A stretch of 64,000 nucleotides of DNA, from the NCBI RefSeq assembly GCF_013408095.1, contig NZ_JACBZF010000001.1, forward strand, positions 310,001 through 374,000. The letters are read 5' to 3'. The position numbers and the translations under genes are program-made. Below are positions 50,333 to 58,623 of this stretch, in pieces. Every line of letters starts with the position of its first letter. Position 1 is the stretch's first letter. This DNA is from Novosphingobium marinum (GTDB lineage: Bacteria > Pseudomonadota > Alphaproteobacteria > Sphingomonadales > Sphingomonadaceae). A model generated the notes under the pieces. It made no database searches. It saw only the letters and a program-made list of their open reading frames with translations, and was not told the DNA's origin.

Positions 50333-51232
50333 ATGTCGTTGCTTGAAGGTCGTACCGTCATCGTTACCGGGGCAGGCCGTGGTCTCGGCCGCGCACATGC
50401 GCTGATGCTTGCCAAGCACGGCGCCAACGTGATCGTGAACGACCTTGGTTCTTCGGCCGCCGGCGAAGGGGCCGACCAGACTCCTGCGCAGGAAGTCGTT
50501 TCCGAAATCGAGAGGATCGGCGGCAAGGCTGCGATCAACACCGCCGACGTCTCGGACTGGAATGCCGCCAAGGAGATGATCGACCAGGCCGTCGACACCT
50601 TCGGCAGCCTTGACGGGCTGGTGAACAACGCCGGCATCATCCGCGACCGCATGCTCATCAACATGAGTGAGGAGGACTGGGACAACGTCACCAAGGTCCA
50701 CCTCAAGGGCACTTTCGCACCGCTTCACCATGCGGCGAACTACTGGCGGGCCAAGAGCAAGGCAGGCGAGAAATTCGACGCGACCGTGGTCAACACCACC
50801 TCGCACAGCGCCATGTTCGCCAACATCGGCCAGACCAACTACGCGGCGGCCAAGGCCGGTATCGCCACGATGACGATCGTCGCGGCACGCGAACTGGGTC
50901 GCTACGGCGTGCGCCTCAACGCCATCGCACCGCGTGCCCAGACCCGCATGACCGAGGGCCTGCGCGAGTTGACCGAGGAACAGGAGCGCCTGCGCGCGCC
51001 CGACTGGATCGCGACGCTGGTCGCCTACCTGTCGAGCACGCAGTCGGCCCCGATCAGCGGCCGGGTGTTCGAAGCCTGGGGCTGGGGATACTCGGTGCTC
51101 GAAAGCTGGCAGCACGGCCCACGCACCGATGCCTCGATGGACCCGACAGAAATCGATGCAGAGATGAAGAAGATCGTCCGCTTCGCGCGTCCCAACGCCG
51201 GCATTGACAGGGACACCTGGCACGACGTCTGA
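50333..51232 (+). CDS. SDR of the multifunctional-enzyme type 2 (hydroxyacyl-CoA dehydrogenase-like) group
   Basis: SDR of 299 aa, longer than classical members. It has TGAGRGLGRAHALMLAKHGA, the long loop VNDLGSSAAGEGADQTPAQE after the second strand, NNAGIIRDRM near residue 95, a Ser in NTTSHSAMF and YAAAK near residue 168. The NDLG loop and NNAGIIRDR are typical of HSD17B4/MFE-2-like 3-hydroxyacyl-CoA dehydrogenases. The ATG at 50333 follows GGGAG; an upstream GTG/ATG at 50315 has no such site. It begins the operon with the pseudo-kinase and its helical partner. Confidence 0.9.
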   Translation: MSLLEGRTVIVTGAGRGLGRAHALMLAKHGANVIVNDLGSSAAGEGADQTPAQEVVSEIERIGGKAAINTADVSDWNAAKEMIDQAVDTFGSLDGLVNNAGIIRDRMLINMSEEDWDNVTKVHLKGTFAPLHHAANYWRAKSKAGEKFDATVVNTTSHSAMFANIGQTNYAAAKAGIATMTIVAARELGRYGVRLNAIAPRAQTRMTEGLRELTEEQERLRAPDWIATLVAYLSSTQSAPISGRVFEAWGWGYSVLESWQHGPRTDASMDPTEIDAEMKKIVRFARPNAGIDRDTWHDV

Positions 51233-51249
51233 TCCGCCGGGAAGAGCGC

Positions 51250-52347
51250 ATGGTTATCCCTGCCGACTTTTCCGCCGAGTGGTTCGCCGAATACATGGGC
51301 AATGCGCTCGGCGAGCCGGTTTCGGTTTCGCAATTCGAGCGATTTACGCGCGGCACCTCGCGACAGACGTGGTTCGCTCGCTACGAGACAGACGACGGTG
51401 CCGAGCAACGCGTGACGTTGCGCGCGGATCACCCGGCAGGGGCTGGCGATCCGACGCCGCTAGACCGTGAATATGCCTGCTATGCCGCGCTCGGGAAAAC
51501 CGACGTGCCGCATGCCCGCGCGCTTATCTGGGAGGATGATCCGGCAAAAACGCCGCGCCCGTTCTACCTGCGGGAAACCGTAGAGGGCTCGTGGCAGGTC
51601 GCCGGCTTCACGGGTTCGGATGAGGACGGGGCGCGGGCCCGGCTATCTGCCTCGCAGGAACACATGCGCGCCCTTGCCGTCGTCCACGATGCCGACTGGC
51701 GCGCGGCAGGCTTCGGCGAATTCTTCGGCGCGCCCGAAGATGAATCGCGCGCTGCCCTGTTCTATCTCGACCTGCTGATGAAGCGGTTCGAGCGCTTCCG
51801 GGGCGAGCCGCAGCCACTCATGCTCGAGGCGCTGGCGGTGCTGCGCGAAAAGGCGCCGGTCGCGGGGCGGGTCAGCCTTTGCAAGGGCACGAACGGCCTC
51901 GGCGAAGAGGTTTTCCGCGACGGTCGCATCGTCGCAATGAGCGACTGGGAAGAAGCGATCGTCGGCGATCCGGCCAGCGATCTTGCGATGGTGCAGGGTT
52001 TCGTCGAGCCCATCGATATCGGCGGCGAGCGCGTCTGGGATCACGAGAAGGCCGTGGCCTATTACAACGAGTGCGCGCGTGTCCCGGTGTCGATGGACAA
52101 TGTGCGCTATTACCAGCTCGCCCGGCTGTTCGGGCGGATGGTCATGTTCGCCTATACCACCACCGTCGTGCGCGCCAGCCGCGATGCCACGGTGCGGCAG
52201 AGCTGGACGACCACCGAACCGCAGCACACGGTGCGCCGCGTCATGGCGCACGCCATCGGTATCGGCCCGCCCGCAGACCCGGCGCTGTTCGAAGAGATGA
52301 ACGAATCGATCGAGATGTTCGACAAGGATCGGGAGAAGAGCGGATGA
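51250..52347 (+). CDS. APH-fold kinase-like protein with a lost catalytic loop
   Basis: Protein of 365 aa with the N-lobe strand pattern FERFTRGTSRQTWFARYE, matching VHGGRSRQTALF in the kinase at 10886. In place of the HxDxxxxN catalytic loop it has CKGTNGLGEEVF near residue 211, so the catalytic Asp is missing. The metal-binding-like segment AMSDWEEAIVGDPASDLA is kept. It is therefore either a pseudokinase or uses another chemistry. Its stop overlaps the start of the next gene, a helical protein homologous to the N-terminal domain of the 10886 kinase. The two likely work as a complex. Confidence 0.82.
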   Translation: MVIPADFSAEWFAEYMGNALGEPVSVSQFERFTRGTSRQTWFARYETDDGAEQRVTLRADHPAGAGDPTPLDREYACYAALGKTDVPHARALIWEDDPAKTPRPFYLRETVEGSWQVAGFTGSDEDGARARLSASQEHMRALAVVHDADWRAAGFGEFFGAPEDESRAALFYLDLLMKRFERFRGEPQPLMLEALAVLREKAPVAGRVSLCKGTNGLGEEVFRDGRIVAMSDWEEAIVGDPASDLAMVQGFVEPIDIGGERVWDHEKAVAYYNECARVPVSMDNVRYYQLARLFGRMVMFAYTTTVVRASRDATVRQSWTTTEPQHTVRRVMAHAIGIGPPADPALFEEMNESIEMFDKDREKSG

Positions 52348-52841
52348 TCCATCCCACCTGCCTCGAAGTTCTTGCCACGGTGCAGACGACCTTCAGCCGC
52401 GACATTGTCCCGAAGCTCGACGACATCGAGGCGCGGAGCGCGGCAGCGACGATCGAGCATCTGCTCCGCCATGTCGCGCTACGGATCGAACACGAAGGCG
52501 AATTCCTCACGACCGACATTGCCCGGCTGTCAGCACTGCTTTCCCGCACCGCTGACTGGATGGAATCGCGAGGCGCAGGCAATCCCGGTTCCGTCCGCGA
52601 CCTGCTTGCCGGGGAAGAACGGGCGGTCGGGTCCTATCGCAGTCTCGAGGCGCTGGGCTCGGCGGCGCTCGCGCTGCGGGGCGCACTCGTCGAGGTGCAG
52701 GAGCTCCTCCATGCTCGCGACGAAGGCGACAGCGAAGCGGCGGACATCCACGAGGCCGTGCGCGAATACATCGGATTGCAGCTTACCGACGAAGCGAAGC
52801 TGATCGAGCCGGCATTCTCGGGCCAGGGCCCGCGACGCTAG
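52344..52841 (+). CDS. Helical protein homologous to the N-terminal domain of the 10886 kinase
   Basis: All-helical protein of 165 aa. Its segment FSRDIVPKLDDIEARSAAA, then LLRHVALRIEHEG (residues 17-51), aligns with LRANVMPRIEDGTAREKL, then LLTWVANALEEAA of the 469-aa kinase at 10886-12295. In that kinase the domain is fused; here it is separate but translationally coupled to the kinase-like protein (ATGA overlap). This is strong evidence for a physical partnership. The domain itself has no name I recognise. Start fixed by the overlap; longer upstream frame rejected. Confidence 0.8.
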   Translation: MIHPTCLEVLATVQTTFSRDIVPKLDDIEARSAAATIEHLLRHVALRIEHEGEFLTTDIARLSALLSRTADWMESRGAGNPGSVRDLLAGEERAVGSYRSLEALGSAALALRGALVEVQELLHARDEGDSEAADIHEAVREYIGLQLTDEAKLIEPAFSGQGPRR

Positions 52842-52874
52842 ATCAAAACCATCACAGTTGGGAAAGGACCGAGC

Positions 52875-53711
52875 ATGGCAACCTATATCGTAGTCGCAGG
52901 CGCGGGCGGCGTCGGGTCGAGCACCGTTGCGGCTCTTCGTGCCGGAGGGCACCGCGTGATCGCGACAGTGCTGAACGAGGCCGAAGATACTGCCGTTCGC
53001 AAGGCGGACGACAGCGTGGAGACCCTCCGCATCGACTTGTCCGATCCGCAGGCGGTCCGGACCGTCCTCGCCAGGCAGATCGATCAGCTGGATACGCTCG
53101 ACGGTGTAGCCGTATGTGGAGCCATTGCGCCGCTGGGGCCACTCGAGTCGGCGGATCTCGAGACTGCGCGACGCGTGTTCGACGTGAACGTGCTTTCCGA
53201 CCTCGCGATCTACCAGGCGGCGCTGCCCGCCTTGCGCAAGAGCAAGGGACGGCTCGTCATGGTATCCTCGATGTCGGGCAAGGCATCGATGGCGTTCGTT
53301 GGCGTCTACAGCTCGTCCAAGTTCGCGCTTGAAGGGCTGGGCGATGCGATGCGACGTGAGGCCACGCCGCAAGGCGTGTCGATTTCGCTCGTCCTGCCGG
53401 GGGGCGTGAAGACGCCCATGGTCGACGCGCAGCTGCGCGACAACGCCGCCGCCATCGAGTCGCTGAGTGCGGAGGAGGACGCTCGCTACGGTTCGCTCTA
53501 CAGGGGCTTTCAGGCCGCAGCCAAGGCAAGTCACGAAGGAACCGCCTCGCCGCCCGAAGCCGTTGCCGAAGCCATCGTGGAAGCGCTTACGAGCGAAGAC
53601 CCGCAGCCGCGCTACCTCGTCGGCGACGATGCCGGGCAGCTTGTCGGAGCGGCGGGCAGCTTGTCCGATCGCGACATGGACGCGATGTTCGCTCAGATGT
53701 TCGCAGGCTGA
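52875..53711 (+). CDS. Short-chain dehydrogenase/reductase (SDR)
   Basis: SDR of 278 aa. The cofactor motif is VVAGAGGVGSSTVAALRAGG. The usual NNAG is replaced by VCGAI near residue 79. The catalytic Ser is in MVSSMSG and the Tyr/Lys pair in YSSSK near residue 150. The C-terminal 70 residues are unlike the classical ending and lack the DGG motif, as in the SDRs with C-terminal substrate loops (DhrA/retinol-dehydrogenase-like). It is the last gene of the operon beginning at 50333, 33 nt after the helical gene, with GGAAAGGA before the ATG. Confidence 0.88.
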   Translation: MATYIVVAGAGGVGSSTVAALRAGGHRVIATVLNEAEDTAVRKADDSVETLRIDLSDPQAVRTVLARQIDQLDTLDGVAVCGAIAPLGPLESADLETARRVFDVNVLSDLAIYQAALPALRKSKGRLVMVSSMSGKASMAFVGVYSSSKFALEGLGDAMRREATPQGVSISLVLPGGVKTPMVDAQLRDNAAAIESLSAEEDARYGSLYRGFQAAAKASHEGTASPPEAVAEAIVEALTSEDPQPRYLVGDDAGQLVGAAGSLSDRDMDAMFAQMFAG

Positions 53712-53720
53712 CCGGAGCCG

Positions 53721-54515
53721 TCAGCGGTTCTTCCAGACGGGCTTTCGCTTCTCCGCGAAGGCGCGCTTCCCCTCCTGCGCATCCTCGCTGCGCATGACTT
53801 CGTCGGCGGCCGGCCAGCGGCCGGGATCGAGAGCTTCGGACAGTGGCATCGTGAACGATTCGCGCGACACCTCGCGATTGCAGCGGATCGCGATCGGCGC
53901 ACATTCGACGATGCGATCGGCCCAGCAGAGGGCCGCCGCCATCAGGTCTTCGGGCGCGGTCACTTCGTTCACGAAGCCCCAGCGCTCGCCTTGCTTTGCC
54001 GTCACGTTCATCCCGGTAAGCAGCATCGCCGCCGCACGCTTGTCCCCGATGGCACGCGGCAGCCGCTGCGCACCGCCGCCCACAGGCGACCATCCGACCT
54101 TCGCTTCGGGCAATGCGAAAACGGCCTTTTCCGATGCGACGATCAGGTCGCAGGTCAGCGCAAGCTCGAAGCCGCCGCCCATGCAGATGCCGTTGACCGC
54201 GGCAATCAGCGGCAGGGGGTAGGAAGCCCTGAGCGTCAGTCCCGCAAATCCCGTCTCGGCGAGTTCCATTACCCCCGTCTCGAGGTTGTCGAGAAGGTCG
54301 TAGCCGGCGCAGAAGGCCTTGCCGGTGCCGGTCAGGATGATGCAGCGCAGGTCCCGGTCTCCCGCCAGGTCCTCGAATACCGCATGCAATTCGTGATGGG
54401 CCGCAGGGTGAAGCGCGTTCAGCCGTTCGGGGCGAAGGAGCGTGACGGTGGCGACGGCACCATCGCGCTCCACGCTGCAAAAACGGAGTTCACTCGCGGG
54501 CACTTTGTCGCTCAT
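53721..54515 (-). CDS. Enoyl-CoA hydratase/isomerase family protein
   Basis: Crotonase-fold protein of 264 aa. It has AFCAGYDLLDNL near residue 66 (Tyr in place of Ala in AGAD) and NGICMGGGFELALTCDLIVA near residue 110, then PEAKVGWSPVGGG. It ends EGKRAFAEKRKPVW, the standard hydratase tail. Its start overlaps the stop of the tyrosine phosphatase gene by 4 nt, so it is translationally coupled to it. That pairing of a hydratase with a phosphatase is unusual. Confidence 0.9.
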   Translation of the reverse strand: MSDKVPASELRFCSVERDGAVATVTLLRPERLNALHPAAHHELHAVFEDLAGDRDLRCIILTGTGKAFCAGYDLLDNLETGVMELAETGFAGLTLRASYPLPLIAAVNGICMGGGFELALTCDLIVASEKAVFALPEAKVGWSPVGGGAQRLPRAIGDKRAAAMLLTGMNVTAKQGERWGFVNEVTAPEDLMAAALCWADRIVECAPIAIRCNREVSRESFTMPLSEALDPGRWPAADEVMRSEDAQEGKRAFAEKRKPVWKNR

Positions 54516-55327
54516 TGCCGAAAGCTATCTTTTGTGGCGGCCCTCTCGACAAGGAAGCTGCTCCGCAAGTGTTCCTTTTCCTCCGGCCCGATGCCGGCCA
54601 TTTCTTGCAGGTATGCGTCGAAGCAGCCCCAGTCGCGGGCGATCCGGTCGAACGAGGCGTCGAGGTAGTGGCGATGCGCCATGAGCAGCACGTGCATCGC
54701 ACCCGGCGACCGCTTTTCGAGTTCGGCAAGGTGGAGGCGGCCCGAAAAGCGGCGGCAGGCGGCATCGTAACTCTGGTTGGTCATCAGGTAGTCGGAAACG
54801 ATATCCTCTTCGGCGATGCCCAGCGCCTGGAGTACCGCGGCCACGACAAACCCGGTGCGGTCCTTGCCGGCAGCGCAATGGATCATGACCGGTGCTCCCG
54901 GCTTTTCGATCATCTGCCGCAGCGACTCTCTGACGGCGCTCGCGAGGTCGACGGGGAAATCCCCGTAGAGGCCCTTCAATCTGGCTGCCAGTTCCTCGAC
55001 GTCCGAGATGCCGAGACTGATGTAGCGCCTCAGGTCCGCAGCTGCCGCGCTCTCTGCCCGCGCCCAGACCGTCGCGCTGCTGTCCTCGGGCCAGCAGCTC
55101 GGCTCTCGTTCGCGCTCGTCCTGGCTGCGGAGGTCGACGATATGGGATATGCCCAGGCTGCGAACGACCGACAGGTCGTCGTCGGTCAGGTCCTGCAGTC
55201 CGGAGGATCGGTAAAGCAGGCCGGGAGCGATCCGCGCACCATCCGGGCTGCGCCAGCCCTCGATCCGACGGAAGTTGTGCGCTCCCGCGAGAGGAAGATG
55301 CCGGGGATCGCGCGTCGAATCGGTCAT
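54512..55327 (-). CDS. Tyrosine/dual-specificity-type phosphatase
   Basis: Protein of 271 aa with the cysteine-based phosphatase loop HCAAGKDRTG at residues 150-159 (Cys151, Arg157), and the general acid probably in the preceding domain. The N-terminal NFRRIEGW and LLYRSSGL are typical of the bacterial Y_phosphatase3 group that includes lipid or small-molecule phosphatases. The start at 55327 follows GGAGG with normal spacing. It leads the operon with the hydratase, with operator site 19 19 nt upstream. It may act on a phosphorylated pathway metabolite rather than on protein. Confidence 0.9.
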   Translation of the reverse strand: MTDSTRDPRHLPLAGAHNFRRIEGWRSPDGARIAPGLLYRSSGLQDLTDDDLSVVRSLGISHIVDLRSQDEREREPSCWPEDSSATVWARAESAAAADLRRYISLGISDVEELAARLKGLYGDFPVDLASAVRESLRQMIEKPGAPVMIHCAAGKDRTGFVVAAVLQALGIAEEDIVSDYLMTNQSYDAACRRFSGRLHLAELEKRSPGAMHVLLMAHRHYLDASFDRIARDWGCFDAYLQEMAGIGPEEKEHLRSSFLVERAATKDSFRQ

Positions 55328-55346
55328 TTTGCTTGCCTCCGCGCCG

Positions 55347-55370
55347 GAATGGTATGCCGGCGTACATAAT
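55347..55370. promoter_or_regulatory. 24-bp operator, site 19
   Basis: Arms GAATGGT and ACATAAT around ATGCCGGCGT. It lies 19 nt upstream of the leftward phosphatase gene. Confidence 0.55.
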
Positions 55371-55434
55371 CGAAACGTCCTGCAGCACAACTGCTGTCAC
55401 ACGGTATTGCCAAGCCGTCGGGCGATCTTGCGGG

Positions 55435-55458
55435 AGATAATACGCTATGTTACGGCCT
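55435..55458. promoter_or_regulatory. 24-bp operator, site 20
   Basis: Arms AGATAAT and ACGGCCT around ACGCTATGTT. The left arm and centre resemble site 13. It lies 94 nt upstream of the old yellow enzyme gene, so the divergent pair here has one operator per direction. Confidence 0.55.
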
Positions 55459-55552
55459 TGATCTCGGGAGCCAGAAAACAATCGGGCCGTGTGCGCTGCC
55501 TGGCATCGGCGACGGCACTGCGACCGCAGAACTTGGAGAGGTAAACCTGCCA

Positions 55553-56674
55553 GTGGACGCATCTGTCGTTTTCAGACCTTTTCGCTCGCCGAAGCTCGAT
55601 CTGCCCAACCGCCTCGTCATGGCGCCGATGACCCGCGCACTTTCGCCCGGTGGCGTGCCGGGCGCCGATGTCGCCGAATACTACGCGCGGCGCGCTGCCG
55701 CCGGCATCGGGCTCATCATCACCGAGGGTACGTGGATCGACCACCCCAGTGCGTCGAACGAGGAAGCCGTTCCCCGCTTCTACGGGGAAGACGCCATCGC
55801 GGGCTGGCGCCGGGTCGTAGCCGCCGTACAAGAGGCCGGAGGCAAGATCGCGCCGCAACTCTGGCACGTGGGGCTGACGCAGAAGCACGATCTCGAAAAC
55901 CTCTACGAAGCAGCGACTGACGTAAGCACGGTCAAACTGACCCCCTCAGGCTACATCGGGGTCGACGAGAAGATTTCCAACGGGTCTACCGAGCGTGAGA
56001 TCGAGGACGCGATCGAAGCATACGGCAAGGGCGCCCGGCAAGCGATGGCTGCCGGGTTCGACGCTGTCGAGCTTCACGGTGCGCACGGTTACGCGATCGA
56101 CCAGTTCTTCTGGGACGTTACCAATCGCCGGAGCGATGGATGGGGAGGGCGCACCCTTGCCGAGCGCGCCCGTTTCGGGATCGAGGCGGTTCGCGCCTGC
56201 CGGGCCGCGACAGGGCCGGATTTCCCGATCATTTTCCGCTTTTCGCAGTGGAAACAACAGGATTACGCAGCCAGGCTGGCTTCGACTCCGCAGGAGCTCG
56301 CCTCGCTGCTCGAACCCCTGGCAGATGCGGGCGTGGACATTTTCCACGCGTCGCAGCGGCGGTTCTGGGAGCCCGGATTCGACGGGTCGGACATCAATCT
56401 TGCCGGATGGGCGCAGAAGCTGACCGGGAAGCCCGCCATCGCGGTGGGTTCGGTCGGGCTGTCGAGCGAGATGCTCGAATCGCTCCTCGAGGGGAAGGGC
56501 GGCGACGTGACCGACGTCGACGAGCTTCTGCGCCGCATGGAACGCGACGAATTCGACCTGATAGCCATCGGTCGTGCGCTTCTGGCTGACCCCCAATGGC
56601 CCCTGAAACTGCGCGAAGGGCGGCTGGCGGAAGCCGCTCCCTATACGAAGGAAGTCCTCCTCGCGCTCAACTGA
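55553..56674 (+). CDS. Old yellow enzyme family NAD(P)H:flavin oxidoreductase
   Basis: FMN TIM-barrel protein of 373 aa. It has NRLVMAPMTRA near residue 19, APQLWHVG near residue 102, and ELHGAHGYAIDQFFW with the substrate-binding His/His pair replaced in part, then DGWGGRTLAERARF near 197. It would reduce an activated C=C bond or carry out a 2,4-dienoyl-CoA-like reduction. The GTG start at 55553 is the most upstream plausible one. It begins a five-gene operon with BKACE, epimerase, P450 and kinase-like protein. Confidence 0.92.
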   Translation: MDASVVFRPFRSPKLDLPNRLVMAPMTRALSPGGVPGADVAEYYARRAAAGIGLIITEGTWIDHPSASNEEAVPRFYGEDAIAGWRRVVAAVQEAGGKIAPQLWHVGLTQKHDLENLYEAATDVSTVKLTPSGYIGVDEKISNGSTEREIEDAIEAYGKGARQAMAAGFDAVELHGAHGYAIDQFFWDVTNRRSDGWGGRTLAERARFGIEAVRACRAATGPDFPIIFRFSQWKQQDYAARLASTPQELASLLEPLADAGVDIFHASQRRFWEPGFDGSDINLAGWAQKLTGKPAIAVGSVGLSSEMLESLLEGKGGDVTDVDELLRRMERDEFDLIAIGRALLADPQWPLKLREGRLAEAAPYTKEVLLALN

Positions 56675-56708
56675 CCCAGACAACGACGAACGGAAAAGAA
56701 CGAGAAAG

Positions 56709-57638
56709 ATGGCCCGTAACAAGACGATTATCAGCTGCGCGATCACCGGATCGATCCATACGCCCTCGATGTCGCCGCACCTGCCGGTGACTCCGCAGGA
56801 AATTGCCGAGAGCGCACTCGGAGCCGCGGAGGCCGGCGCAGCCATCGTCCACCTCCACGCCCGCGATCCGGAAACGGGCAAGCCGGTCCATACGCCCGAG
56901 GACTTCGATCCCTTCCTCAAGGTCATCAAGCAGGGGTCGAATGTCGTCGTGAACATCACGACCGGCGCCTCGCCCTACATGCCCGTGGAATTTCGCGTGA
57001 AGCCGGCCGAGACATGGCAGCCGGAAGTCGCATCGCTCAACATGGGCTCTATGAACTTCGGGCTTTTCCCGATGCTGAAGCGGCACACCGAGTTCAAGTT
57101 CGAATGGGAGCCGGAGATGCTCGAGGCCAGCCACGACCTCGTTTTCCGGAACTCGTTCAAGGACATCCGCTACGCCCTTGATACGCTGAACAAGACCGGC
57201 ACCCGCTACGAGTTCGAATGTTACGACACCAGCCACCTCTATAACCTGCATTACTTCTGGACCGAGGGGCTGGTCCAGGCGCCGCTATTCATCCAGACCT
57301 GCCACGGCCTGCTGGGCGGCATCGGCGCGCATCAGGAGGACGTGATGCATATGAAGCGGACCGCGGATCGCCTTTTCGGCGAAAACTACCGCTGGTCGGT
57401 CCTCGGTGCCGGCGCCAACCAGATGAAGGTCGCGGCGATGGCGGCGAGCATGGGCGGCCACGTTCGCGTCGGGCTCGAGGACAGCCTGTGGATCGGCAAG
57501 GGCAAGCTTGCCGAAACCAACGCCGCGCAGGTGCACAAGGTCCGCCAGATCATCGAGGGGCTGGGCGGCGAAATCGCCACTCCCGACGAAGCGCGCGAAA
57601 TCCTCTCTCTCAAGGGCGGCGACAAGGTGGCGTTCTGA
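56709..57638 (+). CDS. BKACE-family beta-keto acid cleavage enzyme (DUF849)
   Basis: TIM-barrel zinc enzyme of 309 aa. The metal ligands lie in IVHLHARD (His48, His50), followed by ITTGAS near residue 83, SLNMGSMNFG near residue 113, and VGLEDSLW near residue 258. BKACE enzymes cleave a beta-keto acid with acetyl-CoA to give acetoacetate and a new acyl-CoA, which provides a thiolase-independent chain cut. No thiolase is seen in this window, which fits such a role. It lies 34 nt after the old yellow enzyme gene. Confidence 0.92.
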   Translation: MARNKTIISCAITGSIHTPSMSPHLPVTPQEIAESALGAAEAGAAIVHLHARDPETGKPVHTPEDFDPFLKVIKQGSNVVVNITTGASPYMPVEFRVKPAETWQPEVASLNMGSMNFGLFPMLKRHTEFKFEWEPEMLEASHDLVFRNSFKDIRYALDTLNKTGTRYEFECYDTSHLYNLHYFWTEGLVQAPLFIQTCHGLLGGIGAHQEDVMHMKRTADRLFGENYRWSVLGAGANQMKVAAMAASMGGHVRVGLEDSLWIGKGKLAETNAAQVHKVRQIIEGLGGEIATPDEAREILSLKGGDKVAF

Positions 57639-57672
57639 AGGCGGGACGCTTGTCCCCGGAAGGCGATTTACG

Positions 57673-58623
57673 ATGAAGAAGGTCATGGTTTTCGGTGCGA
57701 GCGGCTACGTGGGTGAGCACATCGCGAAGCACCTCGTTCGCAGCGGTTATGCGGTTTCGGGATTCGCGCGCTCCGAAAAGGCGGCGCAGGCCGCGCGGGC
57801 CATCGGTGCCGAGCCTGTGATGGGCGACTTGTCCGACGACGCCTCGATACCGGGCCTCGTCGAAGGCTACGATGCCGTCGTGTGGGCAGCGCAACTCATG
57901 CTCGAGGACGAGGACCGGGTTACCGGCGTCATGCTCGACACGATGGCCGGGACCGACGCCTGCTTCATCTTCACCAGCGGCACCAGCCTTATGTCGATCC
58001 CCACCGGCGGCGACTGGGACGAGCGCAGCTTCGCAGAGGACGAACCCTTCACGCCGCGCCGTCAGATCGCCCCGCGTCTGGAGATCGAAGGCAAGGTCCG
58101 CAGGGCCGCCGAGCGTGGGGTACGTGGAATCGTCGTGCGCCCGCCGCTGATCTGGGGCAACGGCGGGTGCAGGATGGTCGAGGACTTCTACCACTCTGCC
58201 CGCGCCACGGGCGCGGTTTGCCACATCGGGCGCGGCCTCAACGTCTATTCGAACGTCCATGTCGACGATCTGGCGGAGCTTTATCGGCTCGCCATCGAAA
58301 AGGGGCGGGCAGGGGCGCTCTACTTCGCCGTCAGCGGGGAAGTATCGTACGGCGTGATGGCCATGGTCATCGCGAACGAGCTCGATGTTCCGACGAGAAG
58401 CGTCAGCGTCGAAGAGGGCTGCGAGATCTGGGATCCCTTCATGGCCAAGATCGTGCTGCCCTCATGCAGCCGGCAGCGCAGCCCTCGTGCTCGCGAGGAA
58501 CTGGGCTGGGCGCCGCGCGAGGATCGGCTCGACCTGCTCGAGGAATGCCGCAACCCGGTTTACCGCGAAGCCAAAGAGCGAGAGGTTCCGTCCTGGGTGC
58601 GCAAGCCGGAGAAAAGTGCATGA
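57673..58623 (+). CDS. NAD-dependent epimerase/dehydratase family (extended SDR)
   Basis: Protein of 316 aa with the N-terminal motif VFGASGYVGEHIAKHL. The active-site region has TSGTSLM, but the extended-SDR YxxxK is not obvious: the corresponding segment reads RLEIEGKVRRA near residue 140. The fold is otherwise clear (VRPPLIWGNGG, NVHVDDLAELYRLAIE). The start at 57673 follows GGAAGGCG. It overlaps the P450 start (ATGA). It may be a reductase, epimerase or 3-beta-hydroxysteroid-dehydrogenase-like enzyme. Confidence 0.88.
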   Translation: MKKVMVFGASGYVGEHIAKHLVRSGYAVSGFARSEKAAQAARAIGAEPVMGDLSDDASIPGLVEGYDAVVWAAQLMLEDEDRVTGVMLDTMAGTDACFIFTSGTSLMSIPTGGDWDERSFAEDEPFTPRRQIAPRLEIEGKVRRAAERGVRGIVVRPPLIWGNGGCRMVEDFYHSARATGAVCHIGRGLNVYSNVHVDDLAELYRLAIEKGRAGALYFAVSGEVSYGVMAMVIANELDVPTRSVSVEEGCEIWDPFMAKIVLPSCSRQRSPRAREELGWAPREDRLDLLEECRNPVYREAKEREVPSWVRKPEKSA

